Assembly (NCBI GenBank): GCA_016192145.1
Contig: JACPUT010000002.1
Span: 62,001-126,000, forward strand
Direction: 5' to 3'
DNA length: 64,000 nucleotides
Source: Acidobacteriota bacterium
Lineage (GTDB): Bacteria; Acidobacteriota; Holophagae; Holophagales; Holophagaceae
Of this stretch, positions 1 through 9,091 are shown piece after piece; the stretch's first letter is position 1, and each line of letters begins with the position of its first letter. A model generated the notes under the pieces. The model was given only the letters and a program-made list of their open reading frames with translations, was not told the origin of the DNA and made no database searches. The translations under genes were made by a program, and so were the position numbers.

Positions 1-1296
1 CGCAGGGCGGCGCTCGGTGCCGTGGTGCTCGGCTTGGCCTTCCTGGCCTGCGGAGGCGGTGGTTCCAGCGAATCGAACGAGGCTCCTTCCATCACCAGCC
101 AACCCGTGGGCCTGAGCGTGCGGTCCACCCAGACGGCCACGTTCAGCGTCGGGGCCAAGGGGAAACCCGATCCCACCTTCCTGTGGCAGAAGGATGGAGT
201 GGATATTCCCGGGGCCGTCGGCGCCACCTTGACCCTTTCCTCGACCAACCTCCTGGATGCCGGATCCTACCGGGTGGCCGTCAAAAACTCGCTGGGCACG
301 GTGGTCAGTGATGCCGTGAACCTGGTCGTTCGCCCCACGCTGCTCTTCAACGCGCCCGCCGGGATGGCGGCCGGCATCGCCGGAACCACCTACCTTGCGA
401 ACTCAGGGGACCACACGATCTGCACGATCCAGCCGAACGGGGTCGTCACCGTCCTCGCAGGCGCCTCGGGGGAACCCGGCCACCTGGATGCCACCGGGAC
501 TAGCGCGCGCTTCAGGTGGCCGACGGGCCTGACCATCGACGGGGCCGGATCGCTCTATGTCGCCGATGGCAACAACACCATCCGGGTGGTCTCCCCCGCA
601 GGTGTGGTGACGACCTTGGCGGGGAGCCCCGATCTGTCTGGATCGGCCGACGGCACGGGCAGTGCGGCCCGCTTCGGGAACCTGCTCCAGGGCTTGACCT
701 GGGACGGCTCCGGCAATCTCCTCGTCGCGGACACCTACAACCACACCATCCGCAGGATCACACCCGCCGGGGTGGTGACGACGGTGGCCGGTCTCGCAGG
801 GCAGCCCGGCGCCACGAACGGCGCCTTGGCGGCCGCGACCTTCAACAACCCCAGCGGGATCGCGGTGAACGCGGCGGGCACCATCTTCGTCGCGGATTAC
901 GGCAACGATGCCATCCGCGCCATCACCTCGGGCGTGGTGTCCACCTTCGCGGGCATTGCGGGAACCACGGGCAGCGCCGATGGTTCCGCCACCGCCGCGA
1001 CCTTCAACCGACCCCACAGCATCGTGATCGACAGCCTCGGCCGCCTCTTCGTCTCGGATGCGCTGAACAACACCCTCCGCAAAGTGGAGACCAGCGGGAC
1101 CGTCACGACCTTCGCGGGAGTTGCTGGCAGTCTTGGCAATGTGGATGGAACCGCCACGGGCGCGAAGTTCAATCGCCCCACGAGCCTCCTCCTGCTGCCA
1201 GGTGACGGACTCCTCGTGTCGGACACGACGAACGGCCAAATCCGGCAAGTCACCTCGGCGGCCGTCGTGACCGCGCTCATCAAGACGGGGCCCTGA
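1..1296 (+). CDS. NHL-repeat/Ig-like lipoprotein, 5' end outside the window
   Basis: The frame is open from the first base of the window, and the residues before the first possible GTG start (base 22) are RRAALGA, the positive n-region of a signal peptide. The true start is therefore probably just outside. A hydrophobic stretch ends in FLAC followed by a Gly/Ser linker, a likely though imperfect lipobox. An Ig-like region follows (about residues 20-105, with a W-x-K-DG core typical of bacterial Ig domains). Then come four to five NHL/beta-propeller blades, recognisable by repeated phrases such as LYVADGNNTIR, LLVADTYNHTIR and IFVADYGNDAIR. This gives an exported surface lipoprotein with a propeller, probably for binding; no catalytic residues are evident and the ligand is unknown. 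Confidence 0.8.
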   Translation, partial: RRAALGAVVLGLAFLACGGGGSSESNEAPSITSQPVGLSVRSTQTATFSVGAKGKPDPTFLWQKDGVDIPGAVGATLTLSSTNLLDAGSYRVAVKNSLGTVVSDAVNLVVRPTLLFNAPAGMAAGIAGTTYLANSGDHTICTIQPNGVVTVLAGASGEPGHLDATGTSARFRWPTGLTIDGAGSLYVADGNNTIRVVSPAGVVTTLAGSPDLSGSADGTGSAARFGNLLQGLTWDGSGNLLVADTYNHTIRRITPAGVVTTVAGLAGQPGATNGALAAATFNNPSGIAVNAAGTIFVADYGNDAIRAITSGVVSTFAGIAGTTGSADGSATAATFNRPHSIVIDSLGRLFVSDALNNTLRKVETSGTVTTFAGVAGSLGNVDGTATGAKFNRPTSLLLLPGDGLLVSDTTNGQIRQVTSAAVVTALIKTGP

Positions 1297-1323
1297 TCGG
1301 GTCCAAGCGGAATCCCGGATTGC

Positions 1324-1357
1324 ACGCAGGAGGCGCCCCCAGGGGCGCCTCCTGCGT
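1324..1357 (+). terminator. Intrinsic terminator after the NHL lipoprotein gene
   Basis: A perfect 16-bp inverted repeat (1324-1339 with 1342-1357) with a very short loop is followed by TT. It sits 28 bases after the stop codon. The remaining sequence up to acs (about 160 bases) shows no convincing feature. Confidence 0.75.
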
Positions 1358-1519
1358 TTCAGCCGGCTGGTGGGGAATTCCCTGAGGTTGGATCTTGCCC
1401 AGGCTGGCGACCGACCCTCGGTGGAAGCTATGCTTTATCCCACTCGCCTCCTTTAAAAGCCAAGATCCACCGGAACTGGCGATTCGTCTCGAAGCCCTGT
1501 ACCCCCTGCGGAGTGGCCC

Positions 1520-3472
1520 ATGCCCCAAGATCTGTATCCCGTGAAGCCGCACATCGCGGAGCATGCCCACCTCAAGAGCATGGAGGAGTATCAGCGGCTC
1601 TACCGTCTCTCCCTCGACAATCCCGAGTGGTTCTGGGGAGAACAGGCCAAGAACCTCACCTGGTACCACCCCTGGAACCAGGTGTTCGACGCGGACTACC
1701 AGGAGGTGGACTTCGCCTGGTTTGGCGGGGGGCGCCTCAATGCCTGCTTCAATTGCGTGGACCGCCACCTGCCGGAGCGGGGCAACCAGACGGCCATCAT
1801 CTGGGCCCAGGATGAGCCCGGCGTCTACACCCACATCACCTACCGGGAACTGAAGCACCACGTCTGCCGCGTGGCGAACGTGCTGCTGGCCCACGGGGTG
1901 AAGAAGGGGGATCGGGTCTGCCTCTACCTCACGATGGTGCCGGACCTCGCCTACGCCATGCTGGCCTGCGCCCGCATCGGGGCCGTGCATTCCGTGGTCT
2001 TCGGAGGCTTCTCGGCGGAGGCCCTGCGGGATCGCATCGTGGATGCGAAGTGCAAGGTGGTGATCACGGCCAACGAGGGCTTGCGCGGCGGCAAGAAGGT
2101 ACCCCTCAAGAAGACCGTGGACCGGGCCATCGAAGGCATGTCCATGGTGGAGACGGTGCTCGTCTCCCGCCGCACGGATTCCGAAGTGGACATGCAACCG
2201 GGCCGCGACCTCTGGCTGGACGAGGAGGCCATGAAACAGCGCTCCACCTGCACCAACGCCTGGATGGGCGCCGAGGACCCCCTCTTCATCCTCTACACCT
2301 CGGGGAGCACCGGGAAGCCCAAGGGGTTGCTGCACACCACGGGTGGGTACCTGACCTACGCCGCCTTCACCCACAAGCTGGTGTTCGACTACCACCCCGG
2401 GGACATCTACTTCTGCGCCGCGGACATCGGTTGGATCACGGGCCACAGCTACATCCTCTACGGGCCCCTGGCCAACGGCGCCACCACGGTGATCTTCGAG
2501 AGCACCCCGCTCTATCCGGATCCGGGGCGCTACTGGCGCATCATCGACGATCTCGGCGTGAACATCTTCTACACGGCCCCCACGGCCCTCCGGGCCCTGA
2601 CCCAGGCCGGGGACGGGCCCGTGAAGCAGTACAAGCGTACCTCCCTCCGGGTCCTCGGCACCGTGGGAGAACCTATCAACCCCGAGGTCTGGCGCTGGTA
2701 CCACGACGTGGTGGGCGAGGGGCGCTGTGCCGTCGTGGACACCTGGTGGCAGACGGAGACGGGGGGCATCCTCATCACGCCGGTTCCGGGGGTCACGCCC
2801 ACCAAGCCGGGGTCGGCCACGCTTCCCTTCTTCGGCGTGAAGCCGGTGCTGGTGGATCCCAGCACGGGCACCGTCATCGAAGGCAACGATGTCTCCGGCG
2901 CGCTGTGCCTGGGATCACCCTGGCCAGGGCAGGCCCGCACGGTCTACGGCGACCACAAGCGCTTCAAGGAGACCTACTTCACGCAGTATCCGGGCTACTA
3001 CTTCACGGGCGATGGCGCCCGCCGCGATGAGGATGGCTACTACTGGATCACGGGCCGCATCGATGACGTCATCAATGTCTCCGGGCATCGCCTGGGCACG
3101 GCGGAAGTGGAGAGCGCGCTGGTGGCCCACGACGCCGTGGCCGAAGCCGCCGTGGTGGGCTACCCCCACCCCATCAAGGGGCAGGGCATCTACTGTTACG
3201 TGCTGCTCAACCATGGTTACGCGGCGGAGGATCGGGGGCAGCTCATCGGCGCCCTCAAAGAACAGGTGCGCCAGGCCATCGGCGCCTTCGCGGCGCCGGA
3301 TCTCATCCACATGGCCTCGGGCCTGCCCAAGACGCGTTCGGGCAAGATCATGCGCCGCATCCTGCGCAAGATCGCCGCCTCGGAGTACGACGGGATGGGG
3401 GACATCTCCACGCTGGCCGAGCCCGACGTGGTGGCGAGATTGATCGAGGAGCACCAGGCCAACCAGGCTTGA
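1520..3472 (+). CDS. acs: Acetyl-CoA synthetase (AMP-forming)
   Basis: This protein activates acetate to acetyl-CoA through acetyl-AMP in the cytoplasm. At 650 residues it has the normal length for AcsA. The ANL-family phosphate loop [11 protein letters not shown] is at residues 259-269, WWQTETGG follows in the middle of the protein, and the C-terminal [11 protein letters not shown] motif places the catalytic, acetylatable lysine at about residue 609, the same position as in the Salmonella enzyme. The start ATG follows a GGAG about 8 bases upstream. It is a single gene convergent with the phosphorylase downstream. No acetyltransferase or deacetylase gene is nearby. Confidence 0.97.
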   Translation: MPQDLYPVKPHIAEHAHLKSMEEYQRLYRLSLDNPEWFWGEQAKNLTWYHPWNQVFDADYQEVDFAWFGGGRLNACFNCVDRHLPERGNQTAIIWAQDEPGVYTHITYRELKHHVCRVANVLLAHGVKKGDRVCLYLTMVPDLAYAMLACARIGAVHSVVFGGFSAEALRDRIVDAKCKVVITANEGLRGGKKVPLKKTVDRAIEGMSMVETVLVSRRTDSEVDMQPGRDLWLDEEAMKQRSTCTNAWMGAEDPLFILYTSGSTGKPKGLLHTTGGYLTYAAFTHKLVFDYHPGDIYFCAADIGWITGHSYILYGPLANGATTVIFESTPLYPDPGRYWRIIDDLGVNIFYTAPTALRALTQAGDGPVKQYKRTSLRVLGTVGEPINPEVWRWYHDVVGEGRCAVVDTWWQTETGGILITPVPGVTPTKPGSATLPFFGVKPVLVDPSTGTVIEGNDVSGALCLGSPWPGQARTVYGDHKRFKETYFTQYPGYYFTGDGARRDEDGYYWITGRIDDVINVSGHRLGTAEVESALVAHDAVAEAAVVGYPHPIKGQGIYCYVLLNHGYAAEDRGQLIGALKEQVRQAIGAFAAPDLIHMASGLPKTRSGKIMRRILRKIAASEYDGMGDISTLAEPDVVARLIEEHQANQA

Positions 3473-3508
3473 GCCCGCGCTTCCCGTGGCCCAGGTGATC
3501 GGGTGAAG

Positions 3509-4324
3509 TCAGAGCGCGGCGTCCCGGATGAATCGGCGGACGAGGGCTTCGAATCGCCCCGCCGAGGCCTGGCCGGCCTCCAGGACCTCCTGGTGGGTCA
3601 GGGGCTGATCCAGGATCCCTGCGGCCATGTTGCAAAGGCAGCTGATCCCGGCGACCTTCATGCCTTCGTGGCGGGCCACGATGGCCTCGGGCACGGTGCT
3701 CATGCCCACGGCGTCCGCGCCCCAGGCGCGGAAGGCGCGGATTTCCGCGGGGGTTTCATAACTGGGACCGGTGACGCCGATGTAGACGCCTTCCTGGAGG
3801 GTCTGCCCCAGGGCCTTGGCGGCCCGGTGAAGGGTGGCCCGGAGGGCGGGATCGTAGGCGCTGGAAAGGTCCTGGAACCGGGGGCCCGGCCCCGGGTTGG
3901 GGCCGATGAGGGGATTCTGCCCCGTGAAGTTGATGTGGTCGGTGAGCACCATGAGATCCCCCACCTGATGGTTGGGGTTCAGGGCGCCGGCGGCGTTGGT
4001 GAGCAGCACGGCCTTGACGCCCAACCGGCCGTAGAGGCGCATGGGCAGGGTGACGGTGGCCAGCGGGTGGCCTTCGTAATAGTGGAAGCGGCCCGCCTGA
4101 AGCACCACCTTCCGGCCTTCCAGCTCGCAGAAGATGAGCTGACCGCTATGGCCTTCGACGCTTTGGGGTGGGAAGCCCAGCTCGGCAAAGGGGATGGCCC
4201 GGCCCGTCAGGGCCTCGGGGCTGGCGGCCAGCGCGCCCAGCCCCGAGCCCAGCACGATGGCCAGCTCGGGAATGAAGGGGGCCTTGGCTTCCAGCAGTTC
4301 GAAGGCGGTGGCGGGCATGGGCAC
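3509..4324 (-). CDS. punA: Purine nucleoside phosphorylase (trimeric, PNP class)
   Basis: This is a 271-residue enzyme of purine salvage that phosphorolyses inosine/guanosine to base and ribose-1-phosphate. It carries the class II PNP signatures: an early phosphate-binding GSGLG, GRFHYYEGHP in the middle, LTNAAGALN, and the GVTGPSYETPAE and VGMSTVPE segments that form the purine and phosphate sites. The length matches the trimeric family (about 270-290) rather than the hexameric DeoD family (about 235). It ends 36 bases from the stop of acs (convergent) and starts 1 base before the stop of the upstream lipoprotein gene, so the two may be co-transcribed. Confidence 0.94.
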   Translation of the reverse strand: MPMPATAFELLEAKAPFIPELAIVLGSGLGALAASPEALTGRAIPFAELGFPPQSVEGHSGQLIFCELEGRKVVLQAGRFHYYEGHPLATVTLPMRLYGRLGVKAVLLTNAAGALNPNHQVGDLMVLTDHINFTGQNPLIGPNPGPGPRFQDLSSAYDPALRATLHRAAKALGQTLQEGVYIGVTGPSYETPAEIRAFRAWGADAVGMSTVPEAIVARHEGMKVAGISCLCNMAAGILDQPLTHQEVLEAGQASAGRFEALVRRFIRDAAL

Positions 4325-4325
4325 C

Positions 4326-6446
4326 TCAGGCCGCGGGGACCAGCTTCACCTTCACGGTGGTATCGGGCTGGAGCGTGGTCGGGCTCAGCATCCGCACGCG
4401 CACCAACCACGTGGACTCATAGCCCGTGGGCACCTGGAACGTGAGGGGGATGCTGGTGGTGGTGGAATCCGAGAAGGTGAAGGTCGAAATGGCCATGCCA
4501 TCCGGAGTGCCGAGGCCGATGAAGGAGACCTCCACCTGCCCATTCGCCAGCGGGCCGCCGGGAAGCTCGACCGCGAACGCGTAGACCTTGGTGTGGCTCA
4601 GGGTGAACCGCGCGAAGGCGAGTTCGCCCACGGAGGTATTCCCATAGGTCCCGGCGACGGGGGTGGCCTTGGCCATGCTCAGGACCATCGGGGAGATGGG
4701 GGAACTCGCGGGCGAAGCGGGGTCGGAGATCGGGTTGGCACCCCAGGAGGTCACGAACGCGGAGAGGGGCCCAGCGCTGGGGCGAGGCCAGGGGATGTTG
4801 GAGGTGGGGACGCCCAGCTGGGTGAGCAGGTCCCGGATCACGCTGTCGGTGAAAGGCGAAGCGGTCGTAAGCCCGGGCAGGGTGGACTGCATGGCCTTCA
4901 GCTGGGGATAGAGGTTGATGGTGTCCAGGTTTCCGAAGGGCTCGATGAGCGAGACGAAGGGGGCGATGGTGGCGGGGAGGATGTTGTTCCAGTCCGCGGG
5001 AACCTCGCTTTGGGGAATGGCCTTGGCCTTGAGGGCCAGCTCCCATAGGAGGGCTGAGTAGAGGGGCGCGCAGAAGAGGTTGCGGTCGCCGGCGGGGACG
5101 GCGCTGAGATCCCGGATGTTGGTGTAGGTGACACCCGTTGAATGGGTATCGGCGATGTAGGGATTCTTCAGGATCACGGCCGCGAGGCCCTGGGGCATGC
5201 CTTCCAGGATGGCCATCTGGGCCTCCAGGTTCGAGAGGGGGGCGTCCTGGGGAAGGGGGGTGAACTTCCCCAAAGGGCTGCGTTGGCTGTAAAACCCGCT
5301 GCGGGAGACTTGCTGGAACAGGTAGGCCCTGGCCGCGAGGGTGACCAGCTTGGCCCGGTCCCAGGCGTCGTCGTTCAGGGGGCCGCCCTGGACGCTGCCG
5401 AAATAGTGGAAGGTGCCCGTGGGTGCGTCGAAGGAGGCGCTGAAACCGGTGGGCGAGGCGACCAGGGTGTTGGGGTCGATGGCCTGGCCCTCGGGATAGC
5501 TGCCCCGGTCCCATTCGACATAGGTCCCCCGGGATTCGGTTCGGCCCAGCAGGTAGTGGAGATCCAGGGTGGTGCCGGAACCCCCGGGAGTCACGGGAAC
5601 GAGGGAGCCATTGGTGCCCAGGTAGGCGGCCATGTCCACGAAGGCATCGAGGATGGAAAGGACCCGGCTTCCGGTGGGGGCAGCCTCGAGTTGCCCGGCC
5701 TTTTGGTAGCCGTTCGGGTTGCTGCCGTCGACCAACCCCTGGCTGTAGCCGGGTACGAGGCGGGGGGTGAGGGTACCGGACTGGAGACGGAAAGCGGTGT
5801 CCGCGAGGAACCAGGAATCGCCCACGCCGATGTGGAAGTTGACGACGGTCTCCGGGCTGCCCGCCGCGACCTTGGACGTCACGACGTGGTTGACTGCCGG
5901 ATCCGTGGGGGGAAGGCTGCCGTCCGGAGCCTTCCGGATGCAGTAGCGGAGCCGGTTCTGCTGGGGGAGCGTGCTGGCCATCCCGTTCGGATCCGCGACG
6001 AGGTTCACGTCCGCGGGGGTGCTGGCCGTGCCCATGTGGATGCTGCTCTGCACCTCCACCATCCACTCGAGGTCGGGATCGACGGTGAAGGAAAAGCTGC
6101 CATCCGCGTTGGCGGCCGAACCCTGGCGACCGAAGAAGATCTTGTCCTTGGTCCGGTCATCCGGGAAAAGCGGGTCGGGGACTGCGACCTTGCGGTAGAG
6201 GTTCACGGTGATGTACCGGGCGGGCAGGTTCACTTCGAACTTGGCCGGGTCGGTCTCCAATCCCGTGGGAACGCCGTTCACGTCGCGGACAAGGGGAATC
6301 CGGTCAAAGGTGACCTTGCCGCTGATCACGACGGCGCTTTCCAGGCGAGTGGGCGCATCGTTGGACTTCCCACACCCGGCCAGAGTGGCCAACAGGACTC
6401 CCCCCAGGACGAACCCGAGCTGGCGGAACGAAGGAAGAAGCGGCAT
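4326..6446 (-). CDS. Large lipoprotein of unknown function
   Basis: A 706-residue protein with a clear lipoprotein signal: a short n-region, a hydrophobic core and LAGC around residue 25, followed by KSNDAP. The mature part begins with a region resembling a carboxypeptidase-like/Ig beta sandwich (VVISGKVTFDRIPL, later ANADGSFSFTVD), which is typical of surface proteins. The middle has an FHIGVGDSWFLAD phrase and mixed alpha/beta sequence with Trp and Tyr. The C-terminus (from about residue 600) again looks like a beta sandwich. I do not recognise the family and see no catalytic motif. It directly precedes the phosphorylase gene on the same strand. Confidence 0.8.
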   Translation of the reverse strand: MPLLPSFRQLGFVLGGVLLATLAGCGKSNDAPTRLESAVVISGKVTFDRIPLVRDVNGVPTGLETDPAKFEVNLPARYITVNLYRKVAVPDPLFPDDRTKDKIFFGRQGSAANADGSFSFTVDPDLEWMVEVQSSIHMGTASTPADVNLVADPNGMASTLPQQNRLRYCIRKAPDGSLPPTDPAVNHVVTSKVAAGSPETVVNFHIGVGDSWFLADTAFRLQSGTLTPRLVPGYSQGLVDGSNPNGYQKAGQLEAAPTGSRVLSILDAFVDMAAYLGTNGSLVPVTPGGSGTTLDLHYLLGRTESRGTYVEWDRGSYPEGQAIDPNTLVASPTGFSASFDAPTGTFHYFGSVQGGPLNDDAWDRAKLVTLAARAYLFQQVSRSGFYSQRSPLGKFTPLPQDAPLSNLEAQMAILEGMPQGLAAVILKNPYIADTHSTGVTYTNIRDLSAVPAGDRNLFCAPLYSALLWELALKAKAIPQSEVPADWNNILPATIAPFVSLIEPFGNLDTINLYPQLKAMQSTLPGLTTASPFTDSVIRDLLTQLGVPTSNIPWPRPSAGPLSAFVTSWGANPISDPASPASSPISPMVLSMAKATPVAGTYGNTSVGELAFARFTLSHTKVYAFAVELPGGPLANGQVEVSFIGLGTPDGMAISTFTFSDSTTTSIPLTFQVPTGYESTWLVRVRMLSPTTLQPDTTVKVKLVPAA

Positions 6447-6495
6447 GCGTACCTCGAAAACCCGAACCTAAAAGGCTAACACGGGGCTGCCGCCG

Positions 6496-6512
6496 GGCTT
6501 CGGTTCGAAGCC
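6496..6512 (-). terminator. Possible terminator hairpin after the LysM/M23 gene
   Basis: A 7-bp perfect stem (6496-6502 with 6506-6512) with a 3-base loop lies between the end of the LysM/M23 gene and the start of the lipoprotein gene, both on the minus strand. It lacks a T run, so the call is weak. Confidence 0.35.
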
Positions 6513-6553
6513 GACGGCTCCCCAGGGTGGGATGCTTCAAACGGCGGGGAGGT

Positions 6554-7720
6554 TCAGCGGGCTCCCAGGCGCGCGTTCACGGCCTGAAGCTCCTCTGGGA
6601 TCTCCTCCTCGTCGTTCAGGAAAGGCAGGGGGTTGGTGCGGAGCCCGTGGACCTGGAGCTCGAAGTGGAGATGGGGGCCCGTGGCGTTTCCCGTGCGCCC
6701 GACTTCGGCGATCTTCTGGCCCCGGTTCACCACATCGCCCACGCTCACCAGGTTCATCCGATGGTGGGCGTAGAGGGTGACGACGCCATTGCCGTGGTCG
6801 ATCATGACGTAATTGCCGTACTGGCGATGACGGCCGGCCACGACGACCTCTCCCGCCATGGCGGAGTAGACGTCCGTGCCCTGGGGCGCGTTGAGATCCA
6901 CCCCTCGGTGGCGGCCCTTATAGCGGACGCGCTTCTTCCGGTTGTTCTTCACCCGGACCGTGCGGGACCGCATGCGGGGCCCCCAGTTGGAGCTCACGGT
7001 GCGGGTCTCCACGGGCCAGAGGAGGTCCAGGTGGTCCGGATCGGCGGGAATGAAGGCGTGGAGGGCCTCCTCCGGCTCGAGCACAGGGGCCACGATGCGG
7101 TTCAACTCCAAGGCGCGGGCGCTGGATTGGGGAACGGGCTGAGCCGGCGGAAAGGCCCCGGAGGGCTCCGGGAGCCGGGGGTGGAAGGGCAGCAGGCGCT
7201 CGAGGTGAGCCAGGCTTTGGTTCCGTGAAGCAGGCGTGGTGGGAAGGGCGGCCATGGGAGGCAGGGTGATGCCGGGTGCGGACGGGGCCGCTTCGAGGGC
7301 GGGCGCCGCCGAGGGAAGGTGGATCCGGGCGCCCGCCTTGATGCGGGTGGGCTTCAGGCCGGGGTTGGCCTCCACGAGATCGGCCACGGTAAAGCCGTGC
7401 TCCTTGGCGAGGCCATGAAGGGTCTGCCCCTTGGCCAGCACCACGGTCTCACCCGTGAGCACGGGCTTGGTGGTCGCCGCCTTGGTCGCCTTGATCCGAA
7501 GCTTGGTGCCCAAGGCCAGCTTTCCCAGGTCCTGGGAGGGGTTCAGACTCTCCAGCTGGGCGAGGCTCAGCCCGGCCTTCCGGGCGATGGCGGCGGCGGT
7601 CTCTCCCTGGCGGACCACATGGACCTCGGTGGTCGAGGCCGCGTGGCGGGGCTTCTTCTTGGCGGGGGCGGCTTGCAGGGAAAGGCTTGCAAGGGCCAGG
7701 GCAATGAGGGTGAGACGCAC
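6554..7720 (-). CDS. LysM-M23 murein endopeptidase, exported
   Basis: Cleaves or remodels peptidoglycan in the periplasm, or activates an amidase. I place the start at the GTG at 7720: it has a GGAGG four bases upstream and gives a clean signal peptide (MRLTLIALALASLSLQAA). The upstream in-frame ATG at 7735 has no comparable site. Two LysM domains lie at about residues 33-78 and 88-133, then a Pro/Ala linker. The C-terminal M23 domain (about 240-355) has all zinc ligands: H-x3-D in HRGVDL, the LYAHH histidine and the HLHFEL motif. The domain order resembles NlpD/MepM relatives. It appears to be a single gene. Confidence 0.93.
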   Translation of the reverse strand: MRLTLIALALASLSLQAAPAKKKPRHAASTTEVHVVRQGETAAAIARKAGLSLAQLESLNPSQDLGKLALGTKLRIKATKAATTKPVLTGETVVLAKGQTLHGLAKEHGFTVADLVEANPGLKPTRIKAGARIHLPSAAPALEAAPSAPGITLPPMAALPTTPASRNQSLAHLERLLPFHPRLPEPSGAFPPAQPVPQSSARALELNRIVAPVLEPEEALHAFIPADPDHLDLLWPVETRTVSSNWGPRMRSRTVRVKNNRKKRVRYKGRHRGVDLNAPQGTDVYSAMAGEVVVAGRHRQYGNYVMIDHGNGVVTLYAHHRMNLVSVGDVVNRGQKIAEVGRTGNATGPHLHFELQVHGLRTNPLPFLNDEEEIPEELQAVNARLGAR

Positions 7721-7889
7721 GAGGCCTCCATTCAAGGGAGGAAGATCCAGCTTCGCTAGGACTCCTGGGGGGTGATGCCCGAATGCAGAAAGAACGGGGG
7801 AGGTTCCTGCTAACGCGATGAACCTGACAAAAGGTTCACGTTCATTCTAACCGGAGGGGTAAGAAGTCGCGAATGAAACTATTTTCCAA

Positions 7890-8390
7890 TCAGCAATTCC
7901 AGGGGGCTTGGTTCCAGGGCCAGGTGACGGTTCCCCGTCTCCCCCCTTCCTTGAGCAGGAGCCGTACCGGACCGAGGCTCATGCGGTGGCTGACGGCCTT
8001 GAGCATGTCGTAGAGGGTGAGCAGCCCGCCGGTGACTCCGGCCAGGGCTTCCATCTCCACCCCGGTCTTTCCCGTGACTTTGACTTCCACCCGGAACCAG
8101 GCCCGACGGGACTCGGGGTCCCAGGCGTGGTCCACGGAGATGGCGTCCAGGGCCAGGGGATGGCAGAGGGGGATCAGATCCGAGGTCCGCTTGGCGCCGT
8201 TCACGGCGCCGATGCGGGCCACGGACCAGGGGTCCCCCTTGGGGCCGCCACCCCGGGCAAGGGCCTCGGTGGCCACCTCGTCCAGTTCCAGGTAGCCCAG
8301 GGCCACGGCCCGGCGGAGGGTCGGAGGCTTGTCACCGACATCCACCATGCGGGGCCTGCCTTCGGGATCCAAGTGGGTCAGCTCGGCCAT
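7890..8390 (-). CDS. moaC: Cyclic pyranopterin monophosphate synthase MoaC
   Basis: Second step of molybdenum cofactor synthesis, forming cPMP from the MoaA product. Family landmarks are LTHLDPEGRPRMVDV at the N-terminus, AKRTSDLIPLCHPL with the conserved Lys and His, and the C-terminal KTGVEMEALAGV region with TLYDMLKA. The start at 8390 is chosen because GGAGG lies four bases before it and the family begins this way; an in-frame ATG at 8438 would overlap the upstream stop but adds 16 atypical residues. It is the last gene of a minus-strand operon after the HAD phosphatase. No other moa or moe gene is in the window. Confidence 0.95.
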   Translation of the reverse strand: MAELTHLDPEGRPRMVDVGDKPPTLRRAVALGYLELDEVATEALARGGGPKGDPWSVARIGAVNGAKRTSDLIPLCHPLALDAISVDHAWDPESRRAWFRVEVKVTGKTGVEMEALAGVTGGLLTLYDMLKAVSHRMSLGPVRLLLKEGGRRGTVTWPWNQAPWNC

Positions 8391-8434
8391 GGGTCCTCCG
8401 GATTCAGGATTGATTGCCTTGAGGATGATGGGGG

Positions 8435-9091
8435 TCACCCCGCAAGCGCCAGGAGGATATCCCTGAGGGCTGGCGTGTCCGGGGCGTAGGCCAAGGGTGC
8501 GAAACCGGCCAGCACCTCGGCGGCATGGTGGCCGTGGCCCACGGCCACGGAGGGCACCCCGGCCCGCTGGGCCATCTCCAGATCGAAGCTGGTGTCCCCG
8601 ACCATGAGCAGTTCGTGGGCGGCGCGCCCCGTGAGCTGGCGGATGAGATCGAGGCTCTCGGGATGGGGCTTGCCGTGGGTGACCTCGTCCGGGGTGATGA
8701 TGGGGTCGAAGAGTCCTTCCCAGTGGAACTGCAGCAGCTGGCGGTGAAGGGGTACCCGGCGCTTGGAGGTGGCGATGGCCATGGCCTGGCCCCGCCCCTG
8801 CAATTCCCGGAGAAGTTCATCCATGCCGGGAAAGGGCCGGATGAGCTCGGCCTCGTGCTCCACGTGCCCGAAGCTGCGGTAGGCGGGGAGCACCTGCTCC
8901 ACGGTCAAGCCCAAGGGCGCGAAGGTCCGCTGGATGCCGGCCTCCACGGGGAGTCCGACGCAGTCCAGCCAGGCCTCCATGTGGTGGTGGGGCAGGCCCA
9001 GGGCATCCAGGGCATGGCGCATGCCGGCTTCGATGAGGGGGCGGCTATCCACGAGGGTGCCATCGAAATCGAAGACGATGAGGCGGGTCAT
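8435..9091 (-). CDS. HAD-family phosphatase, phosphoglycolate phosphatase-like
   Basis: 218 residues with all four HAD motifs: DFDGT at residues 8-12 (nucleophile and acid aspartates), a Ser/Thr in IATSK (motif II), the lysine of HGKPHPE (motif III) and the acidic GDTSFDLEMA (motif IV). The cap sits between motifs I and II (subclass IA), as in Gph and PpaX. Substrate cannot be assigned from sequence; phosphoglycolate or pyrophosphate are the usual alternatives. The ATG overlaps the stop of the symporter gene by four bases, so the two are translationally coupled. Confidence 0.88.
   Translation of the reverse strand: MTRLIVFDFDGTLVDSRPLIEAGMRHALDALGLPHHHMEAWLDCVGLPVEAGIQRTFAPLGLTVEQVLPAYRSFGHVEHEAELIRPFPGMDELLRELQGRGQAMAIATSKRRVPLHRQLLQFHWEGLFDPIITPDEVTHGKPHPESLDLIRQLTGRAAHELLMVGDTSFDLEMAQRAGVPSVAVGHGHHAAEVLAGFAPLAYAPDTPALRDILLALAG

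Noticed and set aside
8391-8438. A longer MoaC starting at 8438
   Set aside because: The ATG at 8390 has GGAGG at good spacing and gives the usual MoaC start; the extra 16 residues are atypical.
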